Positions 10,004-20,037 are shown, counted from the first letter of the stretch. The stretch: 64,000 bases of DNA from Flammeovirgaceae bacterium UBA2338 (GCA_002344795.1 DDUM01000077.1:99781-163780); one strand, 5' to 3'. Notes: a model not told the origin generated them from the letters alone. Translations and numbers: made by a program.

Positions 10004-10312
10004 TTATCCTTTCATTTTATTAGCCGCATCACTATCGAGTGTTTTTAACTGATGGTACATCTGTAGAATCAGCGCCAAGCCAACGGAAACTTCGGCTGCT
10101 GCCATCGTCAAAATAAATATAAACATGACCTGTCCATCGGGTTGCGCCCACTTGGAACCTGCAACAATAAAAGCAATGCCTGCTGCATTCAGCATTATCT
10201 CCACAGAGATCAACATAAAAATTATGTTCCGCCTTATTAACAAACTAACAAGTCCCAGGGTGAACAGCACCGAGGCAAGTATTAAACCATATTCTGCAGG
10301 TATCACATTCAT
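10004..10312 (-). CDS. nuoK: NADH-quinone oxidoreductase subunit K
   Basis: This 102-residue, three-helix membrane subunit has the two conserved intramembrane glutamates in SVEIMLNAAGIAF and AAAEVSVGLALIL; both are part of the proton path next to NuoN. Its ATG overlaps the nuoJ stop by four bases (ATGA). Confidence 0.95.
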   Translation of the reverse strand: MNVIPAEYGLILASVLFTLGLVSLLIRRNIIFMLISVEIMLNAAGIAFIVAGSKWAQPDGQVMFIFILTMAAAEVSVGLALILQMYHQLKTLDSDAANKMKG

Positions 10313-10836
10313 TCTTCCTTTTTTTCTAAGAACCGATGCGTAACTTTTTTCTTTTGCCGACCCAAATGGTAAGCCCCTACAATTCCTGACATAAGTAAAA
10401 TGCCACTGAGTTCAACTCCAAGTACATAGGGCCCATACAAAGACATCCCCACTGCTTTGGCTTCAATCATATTTTCAGATAATCCAGCGGGTTCACCTGA
10501 AGTTAAAATATAGAGCATTTCCACTAAGAGTATCGAAGCTAAGATGAGCGGGCCAATTATAATTTTTCCGCTGAACCATTGCTTTTCCTGTGCCACAGAT
10601 TCTTGTCTAAGGTTAAGCATCATGATTACAAAAATCAAAAGCACCACAATAGCTCCTGCGTAAATGATTATCTCAAGTACAGCAATAAAAGGAGCCCCCA
10701 AAACATAGAATACTATAGCAACTGCCAGGAAAGAAACAACCAAGTAGAGTAAGGCATGCACCAGGTTGTGCCGTGTAATAACCATTACTGTGGCAATCAC
10801 AGCGATAGCAGAGGCCATATAAAAAATAATTGCCAT
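10309..10836 (-). CDS. nuoJ: NADH-quinone oxidoreductase subunit J
   Basis: This 175-residue, five-helix membrane subunit includes the helix-3 segment IIIYAGAIVVLLIFVIMML, which carries the pi-bulge tyrosine involved in coupling in other complexes I. It ends with a basic cytosolic tail (GRQKKKVTHRF). One base separates it from nuoI, and its stop overlaps the nuoK start. Confidence 0.94.
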   Translation of the reverse strand: MAIIFYMASAIAVIATVMVITRHNLVHALLYLVVSFLAVAIVFYVLGAPFIAVLEIIIYAGAIVVLLIFVIMMLNLRQESVAQEKQWFSGKIIIGPLILASILLVEMLYILTSGEPAGLSENMIEAKAVGMSLYGPYVLGVELSGILLMSGIVGAYHLGRQKKKVTHRFLEKKEE

Positions 10837-10837
10837 A

Positions 10838-11353
10838 TCAGGGTAATAAGCTTTTAGTGTCTATCGGAGGCATTTCATTATCGTTTTCCCCTTTACCTTT
10901 TCCACTGATGGCAACCCCAGCGATATTATAAAAATTATATCCCGGATGCTTACCGGGACCATCAATCAGTAGTTCATTTTTTTCATACACCAAATTTTGT
11001 CGGTTATATTCGCTCATCTCAAAATCGGGTATAAGCTGAATGGCATAAGTTGGGCAAGCCTCCTCACAAAAGCCACAAAAAATGCAGCGTGAAAAATTGA
11101 TTCTGAAAAATTCAGGGTAACGTCTTCCACTTTCATCTTCTGTAGCTTGAAGCGATATACAATCCACTGGGCAAGCCGCTGCACACAGATAACAGCCCAC
11201 ACAGCGTTCGCCCATGTCGGGGTCACGAGTTAAAACAATCCTCCCTCTCCACCGTGTGGTTAGTTTGTTTTTTTGCTCCGGATATTGAACCGTTTCACGC
11301 TTATGAAACATGTGCAAAAAAGTAATCCACAGACTTCGAACAATACTAAACAT
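10838..11353 (-). CDS. nuoI: NADH-quinone oxidoreductase subunit I (2x 4Fe-4S)
   Basis: This 171-residue ferredoxin-like subunit carries clusters N6a and N6b: C51-C54-C57-C61 (CVGCYLCAAAC) and C90-C93-C96-C100 (CIFCGFCEEAC), with the trailing CP prolines. It passes electrons from NuoG to NuoB. The N-terminal amphipathic stretch (SIVRSLWITFLHMF) packs on the membrane domain. The last ~20 residues (GKGKGENDNEMPPID) are extra and low in complexity. Confidence 0.95.
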   Translation of the reverse strand: MFSIVRSLWITFLHMFHKRETVQYPEQKNKLTTRWRGRIVLTRDPDMGERCVGCYLCAAACPVDCISLQATEDESGRRYPEFFRINFSRCIFCGFCEEACPTYAIQLIPDFEMSEYNRQNLVYEKNELLIDGPGKHPGYNFYNIAGVAISGKGKGENDNEMPPIDTKSLLP

Positions 11354-11380
11354 ATAGGCTTGGTTTACATTTTTTTATCA

Positions 11381-12340
11381 TCATTTATACATCAAAATTA
11401 CCCCAGCCGTCACCACCAGGTTGAGTAAAGCAATTGGTAACATAATCTTCCATCCATATTCCATCAATTGGTCATATCTTGGTCTGGGCAAGGACGCCCG
11501 CAACAAAATGAAGAAGCAGATAAAGGCAAAAGTTTTCAAGCAGAACCAAAGCAAGGGAGGAAGAAAATCAGGACCGAGCCAACCTCCAAAATAAAGGGAT
11601 ACCGTTAAAGAAGAAATGAGGATGATGCCCAAGTATTCGCCCACGAAAAAAAGTCCGAATTTCATGCTGGAATATTCAGAATGAAACCCGGCAATCAGCT
11701 CGCTTTCAGACTCTGGAATGTCAAATGGTAATCTGTGAGTTTCGGCTATGCCCGCAATTAAAAATATGACAAATCCAGCGAATTGAGGAATGATAAACCA
11801 CATGTCTTTTTGAGCCTCTACAATAGTGTTCAAGCTAAATGATCCGGAAAGCAATACCACGCCCATCATAGAAAGCCCCATGAATACTTCATAAGAAATC
11901 ATTTGAGCCGCTCCTCTCATAGCGCCAAGCAGAGAATACTTATTGTTAGATGCCCATCCACCAAGAATGATGCTATAAGCACCTAGTGATGACATTGCCA
12001 GGAAATATAATATTCCAATATTCAGATCACTTACCATCACCCCTGGGGCAAAGGGCACCACAATGAAACTCAGCAGCACAGTAACAACTACGATAGTCGG
12101 GGCAATCACAAAAACAAACTTGTCTGCAAATGGGGGAATCCAGTCCTCTTTAAAAAAAAGTTTAAGTGTATCCGCTAAAACAATAAGTAAACCAAAAGGG
12201 CCGGCCCGGTTTGGCCCATATCGGTCTTGCCATAAGGCTAGCATTCTTCGCTCCAGCCAGATGAGACCTGGAGCAACAATCAAAAGCCCAGCCAGCACTC
12301 CGGCAATGATCCATAATCGATGTATGATGGCGTCATCCAT
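11381..12340 (-). CDS. nuoH: NADH-quinone oxidoreductase subunit H
   Basis: This 319-residue, eight-helix subunit forms the quinone chamber with NuoB and NuoD. The signature loop FDIPESESELIAGFHSEYSSMKFGLFFVGEY is intact (acidic E-channel residues), as is the N-terminal DRYGPNRAGPFGL block. It lies three bases after the nuoG stop. Confidence 0.95.
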   Translation of the reverse strand: MDDAIIHRLWIIAGVLAGLLIVAPGLIWLERRMLALWQDRYGPNRAGPFGLLIVLADTLKLFFKEDWIPPFADKFVFVIAPTIVVVTVLLSFIVVPFAPGVMVSDLNIGILYFLAMSSLGAYSIILGGWASNNKYSLLGAMRGAAQMISYEVFMGLSMMGVVLLSGSFSLNTIVEAQKDMWFIIPQFAGFVIFLIAGIAETHRLPFDIPESESELIAGFHSEYSSMKFGLFFVGEYLGIILISSLTVSLYFGGWLGPDFLPPLLWFCLKTFAFICFFILLRASLPRPRYDQLMEYGWKIMLPIALLNLVVTAGVILMYK

Positions 12341-12343
12341 AAA

Positions 12344-15034
12344 TTATTTTTTTAATATGCCCCAGGCAGGAAGATCCACATAGGGAACACTGTTCAATCC
12401 AATCGGCAGTCCGGCTGTCCCTTGCGCAATTGAATCACTCCATTTTATCGGCAAACGGTATTGCTGTTCTTTAATTTGAAATTCAATGATCTCTCCTTCA
12501 GTTAGTTTTAATGCTTCACTATCATTGCGATGAATCAAAAGATAGGAGCCAGGCACACGTTGAGCAACAGAAGCCGACTTCGCGCTTAATTCTTCAGAAC
12601 CAAAAATATGATAGACCGATACAATCCAAAGTTGATTTTTAATAGCCCTGAATTTTTCAGGAATTTCCTTGAAATAGTCCACTGGGCTATCCGAATTTGT
12701 TTCCAACAAGCGCACTCCCGGGTCACCGTCCCGCAAGGCTGTTCCGACCTCTTTCTGATATTTATTAACCGACTGAACTGAATTCCATCCGGGCGACCAA
12801 AAGAAAGGTATCATTGATGATGGTGGCAGCGTTCTAGATCCCTCCATTGTGTATGACATTCCTGAGTCATAATCTTCAGGTGGTTTGGGTTCACTTACGT
12901 TGACGTTTGCCAGCATGGAAGTTCGCCCACTATAACGATGCGGCTGACGGGGAACGCGTTGTCCATCTGCCATCCGTTGATCAGAGGGTGGTGATACTTT
13001 ATCGATACCATTGAAAAGTTTTTCTTCATTCGCAATAGTTACCGTTATATCATCAAAGTTTTTCCATTGTTTAATCCTGGCATTATCAGATGCAGCACCA
13101 ATATCTAACAGCCACCGCCAACTTTCTTTAATTGTATTGGCAGATTCCTGAACCTGGAAGAAACGCTGGGCACGACCTTCATTATTAACCAGAGTTCCAT
13201 CAGCCTCAGCAAAAGTTCCTGCTGGAATTAGTACATGTGCATTGGCAGAAGTGGCATGGTGAGAATGATCCAACACGATTACATTTTTGCAACGGGAAAT
13301 AAACTTGTCTGCTACTGTCTTACTACTGTGCCGATAAAGATCATTTTCCATAATGATAACGGTATCAGCCTCTCCATTCTCTACCGCCTGGAATGCTGCC
13401 TCCATTGGGTTGCCGCCCATCATGGCCAACCCAAGCGAATTACACTCAGGAACGGTCAAGACAATCCCAACATTTTTATTTTTCTTATGGAGCGCCCATG
13501 ATACATTGGCCGCTGCTTTCATCACCGATTCGCTTTGGCAAGAACTACCGGAGATGATCACCGGACGTTCCGCACTAAGCAAAGAATGAACTATCCGATT
13601 GGCCAAAGCCAGGTCTGCTTCATTAAGACCTATTACCTCTGGTGCAGTTTGATCCAATAAATGGGCAACAGCAAATCCCAGTCTTGCCATTTCTTCAGGA
13701 GCTGCCCGGTAGGTACTTGTGGCCACGTCATCCAGCTTTGTTTCCGCAACAGTGGCAACGTACAATGGCCCTTTTTTATCCTGGATGACTTCCCGCACTG
13801 CCGCATCGTTCCAAGGAGGAATCGATATTTTTGCTGCCTCCTTCATTGGCTCTTGCCTTATGGATTGACGAATGGCAAGTGCAAGCATGGGAGCCGTGTT
13901 GGTGAGGTCTTCGCCCAGAATCAAAACAGCATCAGCCTCTTCAACTTCTTTCATGGAGGGTGTTCTTACCGGCCCATCTTTTAAAATGGCCAGGGCTAGC
14001 TCATCCATACTTTGCTCCCGGGTAGATACACCCTGGTAAAAATGCGCCTTACCCACCAATTCTTTTAATACAAAATTGGATTGAAGTGATGCTCGTGGTG
14101 ACCCTATACCAATGACTTTCGAATTTTTCAACAGTACTGATACTTCCGTAAGGATTTTCTCCCGATCAACCACATGCTGATGAAGAATGGGTTGGCGAAT
14201 ACGGCCCTCACTATTGACAAACTCATAACCATACCGCCCCCGGTCACAAATAAAATATCCATTAATTTCTCCATGATATCGGTTTGTGATCATACGCAAA
14301 TCTCCGTACCGTTCTCCCGCAATTATATTACAACCCAGACTACAGTGCTGGCAGATAGAAGGCGACATGGTGAGGTCCCACTTTCTGGTATAATGTTGTT
14401 TTAAAGTTTTATCTGTGAAAACTCCGGTTGGACACACCTCAGCCAGGTTGCCACTAAACTCACTTTCCAGTGTTCCCTCTTCGTGTCTTCCAAAATAAAC
14501 ATTGGCTTTGGAGGCGAAGACGCCAAAGTCAGTGCCACCAGCATAATCATTATAAAACCTGACGCACCGGTAGCACTGTATGCATCGGTTCATTTCATGG
14601 TTAATGAATGGTCCCAGATTCTGATTAAGATGGGTTCTTTTCTTGTATTGGAATCTTCTGTAGGCGTGCCCCGTCATTACGGTCATATCCTGCAGGTGGC
14701 ACGAACCGCCTTCATCGCATACAGGGCAATCATGAGGATGATTGGTCATGAGCCACTCTATCACACCAGCCCGGAATTCAACTGCATCCTTGTCAAGGAT
14801 GGAAATTCTCTGGTTGTCGGTAGCGGGCTCCATGCACGACATCATGAGCCTTCCTTTTTTATCATCAGCATCTTTAAAAACCTTAACGGCACATTGGCGG
14901 CAAGCGCCAACAGAACCAAGTGCTGGATGCCAACAAAAGTAGGGCAAATCAAAGCCCAGGCTGAGGCAAGTTTCAAGCAGGCTGTTACCTGGTTTGATTT
15001 CGTGTGGTTTATTATCGATGTATAGCGTTGCCAT
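12344..15034 (-). CDS. nuoG: NADH-quinone oxidoreductase subunit G
   Basis: This 896-residue peripheral-arm subunit has these ligands in order: 2Fe-2S N1b (C34, C45, C48, C67), N5 with histidine ligand (H99, C103, C106, C112), N4 (C151, C154, C157, C201), and an additional complete four-cysteine set C228-C231-C235-C263 for the off-pathway cluster N7. The C-terminal two thirds is the degenerate molybdopterin-oxidoreductase domain (for example EADAVLILGEDLTNTAPMLALAIRQS). N7 and the length of about 900 residues match the Escherichia coli type rather than the shorter versions lacking N7. Confidence 0.95.
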   Translation of the reverse strand: MATLYIDNKPHEIKPGNSLLETCLSLGFDLPYFCWHPALGSVGACRQCAVKVFKDADDKKGRLMMSCMEPATDNQRISILDKDAVEFRAGVIEWLMTNHPHDCPVCDEGGSCHLQDMTVMTGHAYRRFQYKKRTHLNQNLGPFINHEMNRCIQCYRCVRFYNDYAGGTDFGVFASKANVYFGRHEEGTLESEFSGNLAEVCPTGVFTDKTLKQHYTRKWDLTMSPSICQHCSLGCNIIAGERYGDLRMITNRYHGEINGYFICDRGRYGYEFVNSEGRIRQPILHQHVVDREKILTEVSVLLKNSKVIGIGSPRASLQSNFVLKELVGKAHFYQGVSTREQSMDELALAILKDGPVRTPSMKEVEEADAVLILGEDLTNTAPMLALAIRQSIRQEPMKEAAKISIPPWNDAAVREVIQDKKGPLYVATVAETKLDDVATSTYRAAPEEMARLGFAVAHLLDQTAPEVIGLNEADLALANRIVHSLLSAERPVIISGSSCQSESVMKAAANVSWALHKKNKNVGIVLTVPECNSLGLAMMGGNPMEAAFQAVENGEADTVIIMENDLYRHSSKTVADKFISRCKNVIVLDHSHHATSANAHVLIPAGTFAEADGTLVNNEGRAQRFFQVQESANTIKESWRWLLDIGAASDNARIKQWKNFDDITVTIANEEKLFNGIDKVSPPSDQRMADGQRVPRQPHRYSGRTSMLANVNVSEPKPPEDYDSGMSYTMEGSRTLPPSSMIPFFWSPGWNSVQSVNKYQKEVGTALRDGDPGVRLLETNSDSPVDYFKEIPEKFRAIKNQLWIVSVYHIFGSEELSAKSASVAQRVPGSYLLIHRNDSEALKLTEGEIIEFQIKEQQYRLPIKWSDSIAQGTAGLPIGLNSVPYVDLPAWGILKK

Positions 15035-15040
15035 ATTTAT

Positions 15041-16303
15041 TTAGTAAGGGCATCGGTGTTCATTAATATGTGTTTCAAAATCTTCACGGAAGTACTTCAG
15101 AGCACTTTGCAATGGCTCCATGGCTCCGGGTGCCAAAGCACAAAAGGTGTGCCCAGGGCTCAGGGCTTTGGTGTGATACTCCAGTAACTCCAAGTCCTCG
15201 TGTCTTCCCTCACCGGAATCAATGGATTCCAAAATTTTCTCTACCCAGGGAAGCCCTTCTCTACAGGGCGTGCAAAAGCCACATGATTCCTGTGCAAAGA
15301 AATGTTGGAGGTTCTCAACAAAACCTACAGGGCAGGTTTTGTCATCCAGTACAATCAGTGTGCCTGTTCCCAAACGGCTTCCGGCTGCAGCTACGGAAGT
15401 ATAATCCATAGGCACATCCATGTGTTCACTTACTAAAAAATCCGTTGAAGCCCCTCCAGGAAGTGCTCCCCGAAACTTTAGCCCATCCTGCATACCCCCG
15501 GCATGTTCCTCAATAAGTTCTCGCATGGTTGTACCCATTGGCAACTCCCAGGCACCTGGTTTTTTCACTTTTCCGCTTACACCGTATAGCTTAGTGCCTG
15601 CATCTCCTGTGTGACTCAGCTTTTGAAACCATTCTGCTCCATTATTTATAATATGCGGAATGTTACACAAGGTCTCTACATTATTTACGATGGTAGGTCT
15701 CCCAAACAAGCCGCTCACTTGAGGGAAAGGTGGCTTAGCCCTAGGTATTGCCCTTTTGCCTTCCAGCGAATTTAACAAGGCGGTTTCTTCTCCGCACATA
15801 TAGCGACCCACACCAATGTGCAAGTGCATATTGAGATCGAAGCCGGAGCCAAGAATATTATTGCCGAGATAGCCTGCCTGATAAGCTTCCTGAATTGCAT
15901 TTGTTATCACAGCTGCAGCAGTTTTATATGCCCACCGAAGGAAGACAAAAGATTCATTGGCCTGAATAGCGTAGGCCGAAAGTATCATGCCTTCAATTAA
16001 TTGATGCGGAGTATTTTCCAAAAGTATCCGATCCTTAAAAGTACCCGGCTCCATTTCATCTGCATTCGCAATGAGGTACTTTGGTTTCGGTGCATTCAAC
16101 GGAACAAAACTCCACTTCAAACCAGTATTAAATCCCGCCCCTCCTCTTCCTCTCAAATTGGATTCCTTCACCAGTACCTGAACTTCTTTTGGAGTCATTT
16201 TCAATATTTTTCGCAACGCCTGGTAGCCCCCAACTGCCTCATACTCCTTCAGGGTAAGCGGCCTTCCGTCTTTGCGAATATGTTGTGTTAAGGGTTTTTC
16301 CAT
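15041..16303 (-). CDS. nuoF: NADH-quinone oxidoreductase subunit F (NADH/FMN site)
   Basis: This 420-residue catalytic subunit binds NADH and FMN: glycine-rich RGRGGAGFNTGLKW (51-64), NADEMEPGTFKDR (80-92) and GRYMCGEETALL (166-177). Cluster N3 is held by C341, C344, C347 (ESCGFCTPCREG) and C388. A small difference from E. coli is FLRWAY where FLRGEY is usual (residues about 121-126), near the nucleotide site. Confidence 0.95.
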   Translation of the reverse strand: MEKPLTQHIRKDGRPLTLKEYEAVGGYQALRKILKMTPKEVQVLVKESNLRGRGGAGFNTGLKWSFVPLNAPKPKYLIANADEMEPGTFKDRILLENTPHQLIEGMILSAYAIQANESFVFLRWAYKTAAAVITNAIQEAYQAGYLGNNILGSGFDLNMHLHIGVGRYMCGEETALLNSLEGKRAIPRAKPPFPQVSGLFGRPTIVNNVETLCNIPHIINNGAEWFQKLSHTGDAGTKLYGVSGKVKKPGAWELPMGTTMRELIEEHAGGMQDGLKFRGALPGGASTDFLVSEHMDVPMDYTSVAAAGSRLGTGTLIVLDDKTCPVGFVENLQHFFAQESCGFCTPCREGLPWVEKILESIDSGEGRHEDLELLEYHTKALSPGHTFCALAPGAMEPLQSALKYFREDFETHINEHRCPY

Positions 16304-16372
16304 AATTAAATCTTACCCATGGTTACGTCATTAGTTTTTAGCAATGTCATTATTTATATCCTCACGTTTACA

Positions 16373-16837
16373 CTATTCATATTTTTTTAAAATCTCATCC
16401 AATTGTTCAGTCGTTACATTTCTGTATAAATCATTGTCAATCATAAGTGCAGGAGCGCAATCGCAGGTGCCCAGGCAGCAATTGGGAAGTAAAGTAAATC
16501 GGTCGTCAGTAGTTGTTTCTCCAAGTGTTATCCCCAATCGCTTAGTAATTTGCTGTTGCAATTCTTTGTACCCCATTACCCAGCAACTAATGCTATCACA
16601 AAGTAAAATCACGTGTCTTCCCACTGGCTTACGAAAGAGCATGTTGTAAAATGTGGAAACAGCTTCCAGTGCATCAGGAGACATTTCCATATATTCAGCC
16701 ACCTCACATAAGGTCTCATTGGAAATCCACCTGCGATGGGACTGCACCACTTTCAACGCTTCAATGCAGGCGGCCTTCTTTTCAGGCACATGATGAATGG
16801 CCTTATCTATTTCATATTTTTCTTCTGTTGTAAGCAT
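16373..16837 (-). CDS. nuoE: NADH-quinone oxidoreductase subunit E
   Basis: This 154-residue thioredoxin-fold subunit carries 2Fe-2S cluster N1a, with ligands C80-x4-C85 and C121-x3-C125 (CLGTC). It works with NuoF at the NADH end. It is separated from nuoCD and nuoF by 60-70 bases, the loosest spacing in the operon along with the B-CD gap. Confidence 0.95.
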   Translation of the reverse strand: MLTTEEKYEIDKAIHHVPEKKAACIEALKVVQSHRRWISNETLCEVAEYMEMSPDALEAVSTFYNMLFRKPVGRHVILLCDSISCWVMGYKELQQQITKRLGITLGETTTDDRFTLLPNCCLGTCDCAPALMIDNDLYRNVTTEQLDEILKKYE

Positions 16838-16897
16838 TCCTAATTTTCAGGACGTTTATAAATATTCATGTTTGGTTCGTTACAAATAATTATTCAC

Positions 16898-18646
16898 TTA
16901 CCGGTCAATATCTGCCAGCACATAATCCATAGCTCCTAAAATGCTAAGTAAGTCTGCCACGGTATAACCACGACTGATGTACGGGAGCATCTGAATGTGG
17001 GCAAATGATGGCGTTCGAATCCGCATCCGGTAGGGCGAGGTATTTCCATCACTAATAGCATAATAACTGTTTGCCCCTTTGGCTGCTTCGGTACAAATCA
17101 TTGATTCACCGGGAGGTATCACAGGCCCCCACGTCACACCCAGAAAATGGGTGATGAGTGTTTCAATATCTTTAAGCGTATTCTTTTTAATGGGTGGAGT
17201 TGCTAAATGATGGTCGGATTTATAAGGACCTTCCGGCATGTTTTTCATACACTGCTCAATGATACGCAGGCTCTGTCGCATTTCCTCTACTCGTACAGTA
17301 GCTCTATCATAACAGTCCCCATGGTTTCCAGTTGGAATATCAAAATCAAACATTTCATATCCAGAGTAGGGACGCTTTTTCCGGAAATCCCACTCGAGGC
17401 CACAGGCTCTTAATCCGGCACCCGTTACCCCCCATTCAATGGCTTCATCTTGCGTAAAAATTCCAATGCCCACAGTCCTGGCTTTGAACAAAGTGTTTCG
17501 AAGAACCAGTTTGTCATACTCTTTCAGTTTGACAGGAAAATAATCAATGAATTTTTTCACCAAAGTTTCCCAGCCAATTGGAAGATCCTGGGCAACACCT
17601 CCAATTCTAAACCAGTTTGGGTGCATGCGATCACCACAAATGGCTTCCACCACATCAAATACCCGTTCCCGATCGGTGAACATATAAAACACAGGCGACA
17701 ACTGACCAACGTCTTGTGCGAAGGTTCCAAACCAAACAAGGTGGCTGGAAATGCGAAAGAATTCGCACATCATTACCCGAATTACCTGAGCGCGTGGGGG
17801 TACTTTTATTCCAGCCAGGTTTTCCACGGAAAGCAGATAAGCAAGATTGTTAATAACACCACCCAAATAATCGATCCGGTCTGTGTAAGGAATGTAGGTG
17901 TGCCACGACTGACGCTCGGCCATTTTTTCGGCACCCCGATGGTGAAAGCCGATGTCCGGCACTGCATCTACAATATCCTCACCATCCAATTGCAATACAA
18001 TTCTTAATACTCCATGTGTTCCGGGATGTTGAGGGCCGATGTTGAGAAACATAAAATCCGAATCTTCACTATGTCGCGCCAGACCCCACTCCTCTGGTTT
18101 GAATTGTAATGCGGCCTGTTCACGATCCATCTTATCATCCCATAGCTGAAATGACCCCATTTCTGTTGCCCTCGCTGGATGTTCTTTTCGTAGCGGATAC
18201 CCCTCCCAGGTGAGTGGCATTAAAATTCTTTTTAAGTGCGGATGGCCTTCGAACTTAATACCAAACATGTCATACACCTCGCGTTCATACCAGTTAGCAT
18301 TAGCCCACAGATGGATAGCAGTTGGAACAACGGGGTACTCTCCTGTGAGAGCTACCTTAAGACGAAGAAAATCATTTCGTTCGAATGAGAAGAGGTGATA
18401 AACAAGGGTAAAATAAGTGGATGGATAAAGAGGATCTTTTTTGCGGCTGCGTTCATCTATCGCAGTGAGATCATAAAAAAATTGAAATGGCTTTGGTAAT
18501 TCGGTTTTAACAAAGAGTAGCACCACTTTTAGTTTGTCCAACGGAAGCCACAGTGAGACTATACTGTCTTTAGTCTCTTGCTCGATAAAAATATCCTCAC
18601 CGAACCGTAATCTAAGCTGCTCTGTTGGACCAATATTTGATTCCAT
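16898..18646 (-). CDS. nuoCD: Fused NADH-quinone oxidoreductase subunits C and D
   Basis: This is a single 582-residue reading frame. Residues 1-155 are the 30-kDa subunit (signature NWYEREVYDMFGIKFEGHP, 118-136). A linker of about 40 residues follows. From residue 198 it is the 49-kDa subunit (NIGPQHPGTHGVLR, with the quinone-site loop HPGTHG at 207-212, then FHHRGAEKMAE). The fusion is known in E. coli; many Bacteroidota instead carry separate nuoC and nuoD (general knowledge, not checked here). No internal stop or restart is visible at the junction. Confidence 0.95.
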   Translation of the reverse strand: MESNIGPTEQLRLRFGEDIFIEQETKDSIVSLWLPLDKLKVVLLFVKTELPKPFQFFYDLTAIDERSRKKDPLYPSTYFTLVYHLFSFERNDFLRLKVALTGEYPVVPTAIHLWANANWYEREVYDMFGIKFEGHPHLKRILMPLTWEGYPLRKEHPARATEMGSFQLWDDKMDREQAALQFKPEEWGLARHSEDSDFMFLNIGPQHPGTHGVLRIVLQLDGEDIVDAVPDIGFHHRGAEKMAERQSWHTYIPYTDRIDYLGGVINNLAYLLSVENLAGIKVPPRAQVIRVMMCEFFRISSHLVWFGTFAQDVGQLSPVFYMFTDRERVFDVVEAICGDRMHPNWFRIGGVAQDLPIGWETLVKKFIDYFPVKLKEYDKLVLRNTLFKARTVGIGIFTQDEAIEWGVTGAGLRACGLEWDFRKKRPYSGYEMFDFDIPTGNHGDCYDRATVRVEEMRQSLRIIEQCMKNMPEGPYKSDHHLATPPIKKNTLKDIETLITHFLGVTWGPVIPPGESMICTEAAKGANSYYAISDGNTSPYRMRIRTPSFAHIQMLPYISRGYTVADLLSILGAMDYVLADIDR

Positions 18647-18734
18647 GTGACATGGATTATTTACTCTTTCCTACTATTAATCACTCATCGTCCCATATTT
18701 AATTCGCTTACTTTTCTTCAATTCTGACTAACTA

Positions 18735-19370
18735 CTAAATTTCATCCGGAGAACGAAAAGAGGTCATCGTCTTTCGTTGCTCATATTTTCTTCGTTTCAC
18801 GGAAATTTCTTCGGGTTTAATCACACCTTGTTCACCAATTACCCAACTCAAGGGTCGCTTTTCTTTTCCAACGGACTCTACCAATAACAAAAGGCCTTCC
18901 ATGAAAGCATCTGGCCTTGGTGGACAGCCGGGAACATAAACATCTACCGGAAGAAATTTATCTACTCCCTGAACAACACTATAAATATCATACATGCCAC
19001 CAGAGTTAGCACATGACCCCATGGATATTACCCATCGGGGTTCCATCATCTGCTCGTGCAGCCGTTTAATTATAGGAGCCATTTTTATGAAAACCGTTCC
19101 GGCAATGATCATTACATCTGCCTGCCGCGGTGTTCCACGAATTACTTCAGCGCCAAATCGCGCGAGGTCATATTTGGGCGTCATGCTCGTAGCCATTTCA
19201 ACAAAACAGCACGACAAACCAAAATGAAAGGGCCACATTGAGTTTTTTCTACCCCATGCCAAGAGGTCTTGTACAGTAGTGAGTACAATATTCTTACTAA
19301 TTGCTTCTTCAAAGGATCCAATTCCTTTTACTGCTTCTGTTTGACCGGGTTCATTTAACCACCACTTCAT
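18735..19370 (-). CDS. nuoB: NADH-quinone oxidoreductase subunit B
   Basis: This 211-residue protein carries terminal cluster N2, ligated by the tandem cysteines C54-C55 (GLSCCFVEMA), C120 (GSCANSGG) and C149 (VPGCPPRP). It forms part of the quinone pocket with NuoCD and NuoH. Its ATG overlaps the nuoA stop by four bases (ATGA). The last ~35 residues are charged and not part of the usual fold. Confidence 0.95.
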   Translation of the reverse strand: MKWWLNEPGQTEAVKGIGSFEEAISKNIVLTTVQDLLAWGRKNSMWPFHFGLSCCFVEMATSMTPKYDLARFGAEVIRGTPRQADVMIIAGTVFIKMAPIIKRLHEQMMEPRWVISMGSCANSGGMYDIYSVVQGVDKFLPVDVYVPGCPPRPDAFMEGLLLLVESVGKEKRPLSWVIGEQGVIKPEEISVKRRKYEQRKTMTSFRSPDEI

Positions 19371-19801
19371 ACGCGGATTGTTTTTTGTGGCAACTTCTTG
19401 TAGGCCTCTATAATCTTTTTACCATCCGGTCCGAAATCCAAAGCCCCATTTCTCCATTCATAAATCAGCACCACAACCAAAAGAATAATAAAAACCATTA
19501 CCCCCACGTAACCATACCAACCCAATTCATTGAATGCTATGGCCCATGAAATAATGAACATGGTTTCCACATCAAAAATTACAAATAACATAGCAATGAG
19601 GTAAAATTGGGAGGAGAAACGAAGGCTTGCAGTACCCGTGTTTAGAATGCCGGATTCATATGGTTCTCCCCTGGCTCTTTCTTTATGACGCTGACCTAAC
19701 AGATAAGATAAGCCAAGCATGGCGCCAACCAAGCTTAGTACGATGGCTCCGTAAACTAAAGTTGGCCATAACTGTTCAATATTACTATTCGTTCCGTCCA
19801 A
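19367..19801 (-). CDS. nuoA: NADH-quinone oxidoreductase subunit A
   Basis: This is the first gene of the operon: a 144-residue, three-helix subunit with GEPYESGILNTG and FYLIAMLFVIFDVETMF. The E. coli-like tail WRNGALDFGPDGKK is notable. The only reasonable start is TTG at 19801; the first in-frame Met is inside helix 1. The 249-base divergent intergenic region to the CvfB gene should hold the nuo promoter, but I find no perfect TAnnTTTG box on the minus strand. Confidence 0.93.
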   Translation of the reverse strand: MDGTNSNIEQLWPTLVYGAIVLSLVGAMLGLSYLLGQRHKERARGEPYESGILNTGTASLRFSSQFYLIAMLFVIFDVETMFIISWAIAFNELGWYGYVGVMVFIILLVVVLIYEWRNGALDFGPDGKKIIEAYKKLPQKTIRV

Positions 19802-20037
19802 AATATATTTGCCCCCGACAAACTATTATATGAAACCAAACAATCTATCTTATAAGTTCTGAATCTATTTTCTAAGTTTTCTGAAAAACCATTGAGTTAA
19901 CAGCTTGAAAGTACCTCATTTATTTAAAATATAAAACATTTCTGAGTTTAGTGGTTAAAAATTGTTGATGAAGATTTAATCACTAAGACTATTGAATGAA
20001 TGCGCCCTTGAAATACAGAAAACGTCCCTCAACTCAA

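Noticed and set aside
14483..15025. 180-codon plus-strand frame opposite nuoG
   Set aside because: A long shadow of a highly conserved gene; its composition follows nuoG codon positions.
17450..18007. 185-codon plus-strand frame opposite nuoCD
   Set aside because: Antisense to the conserved 49-kDa domain, with no start-site or promoter support.
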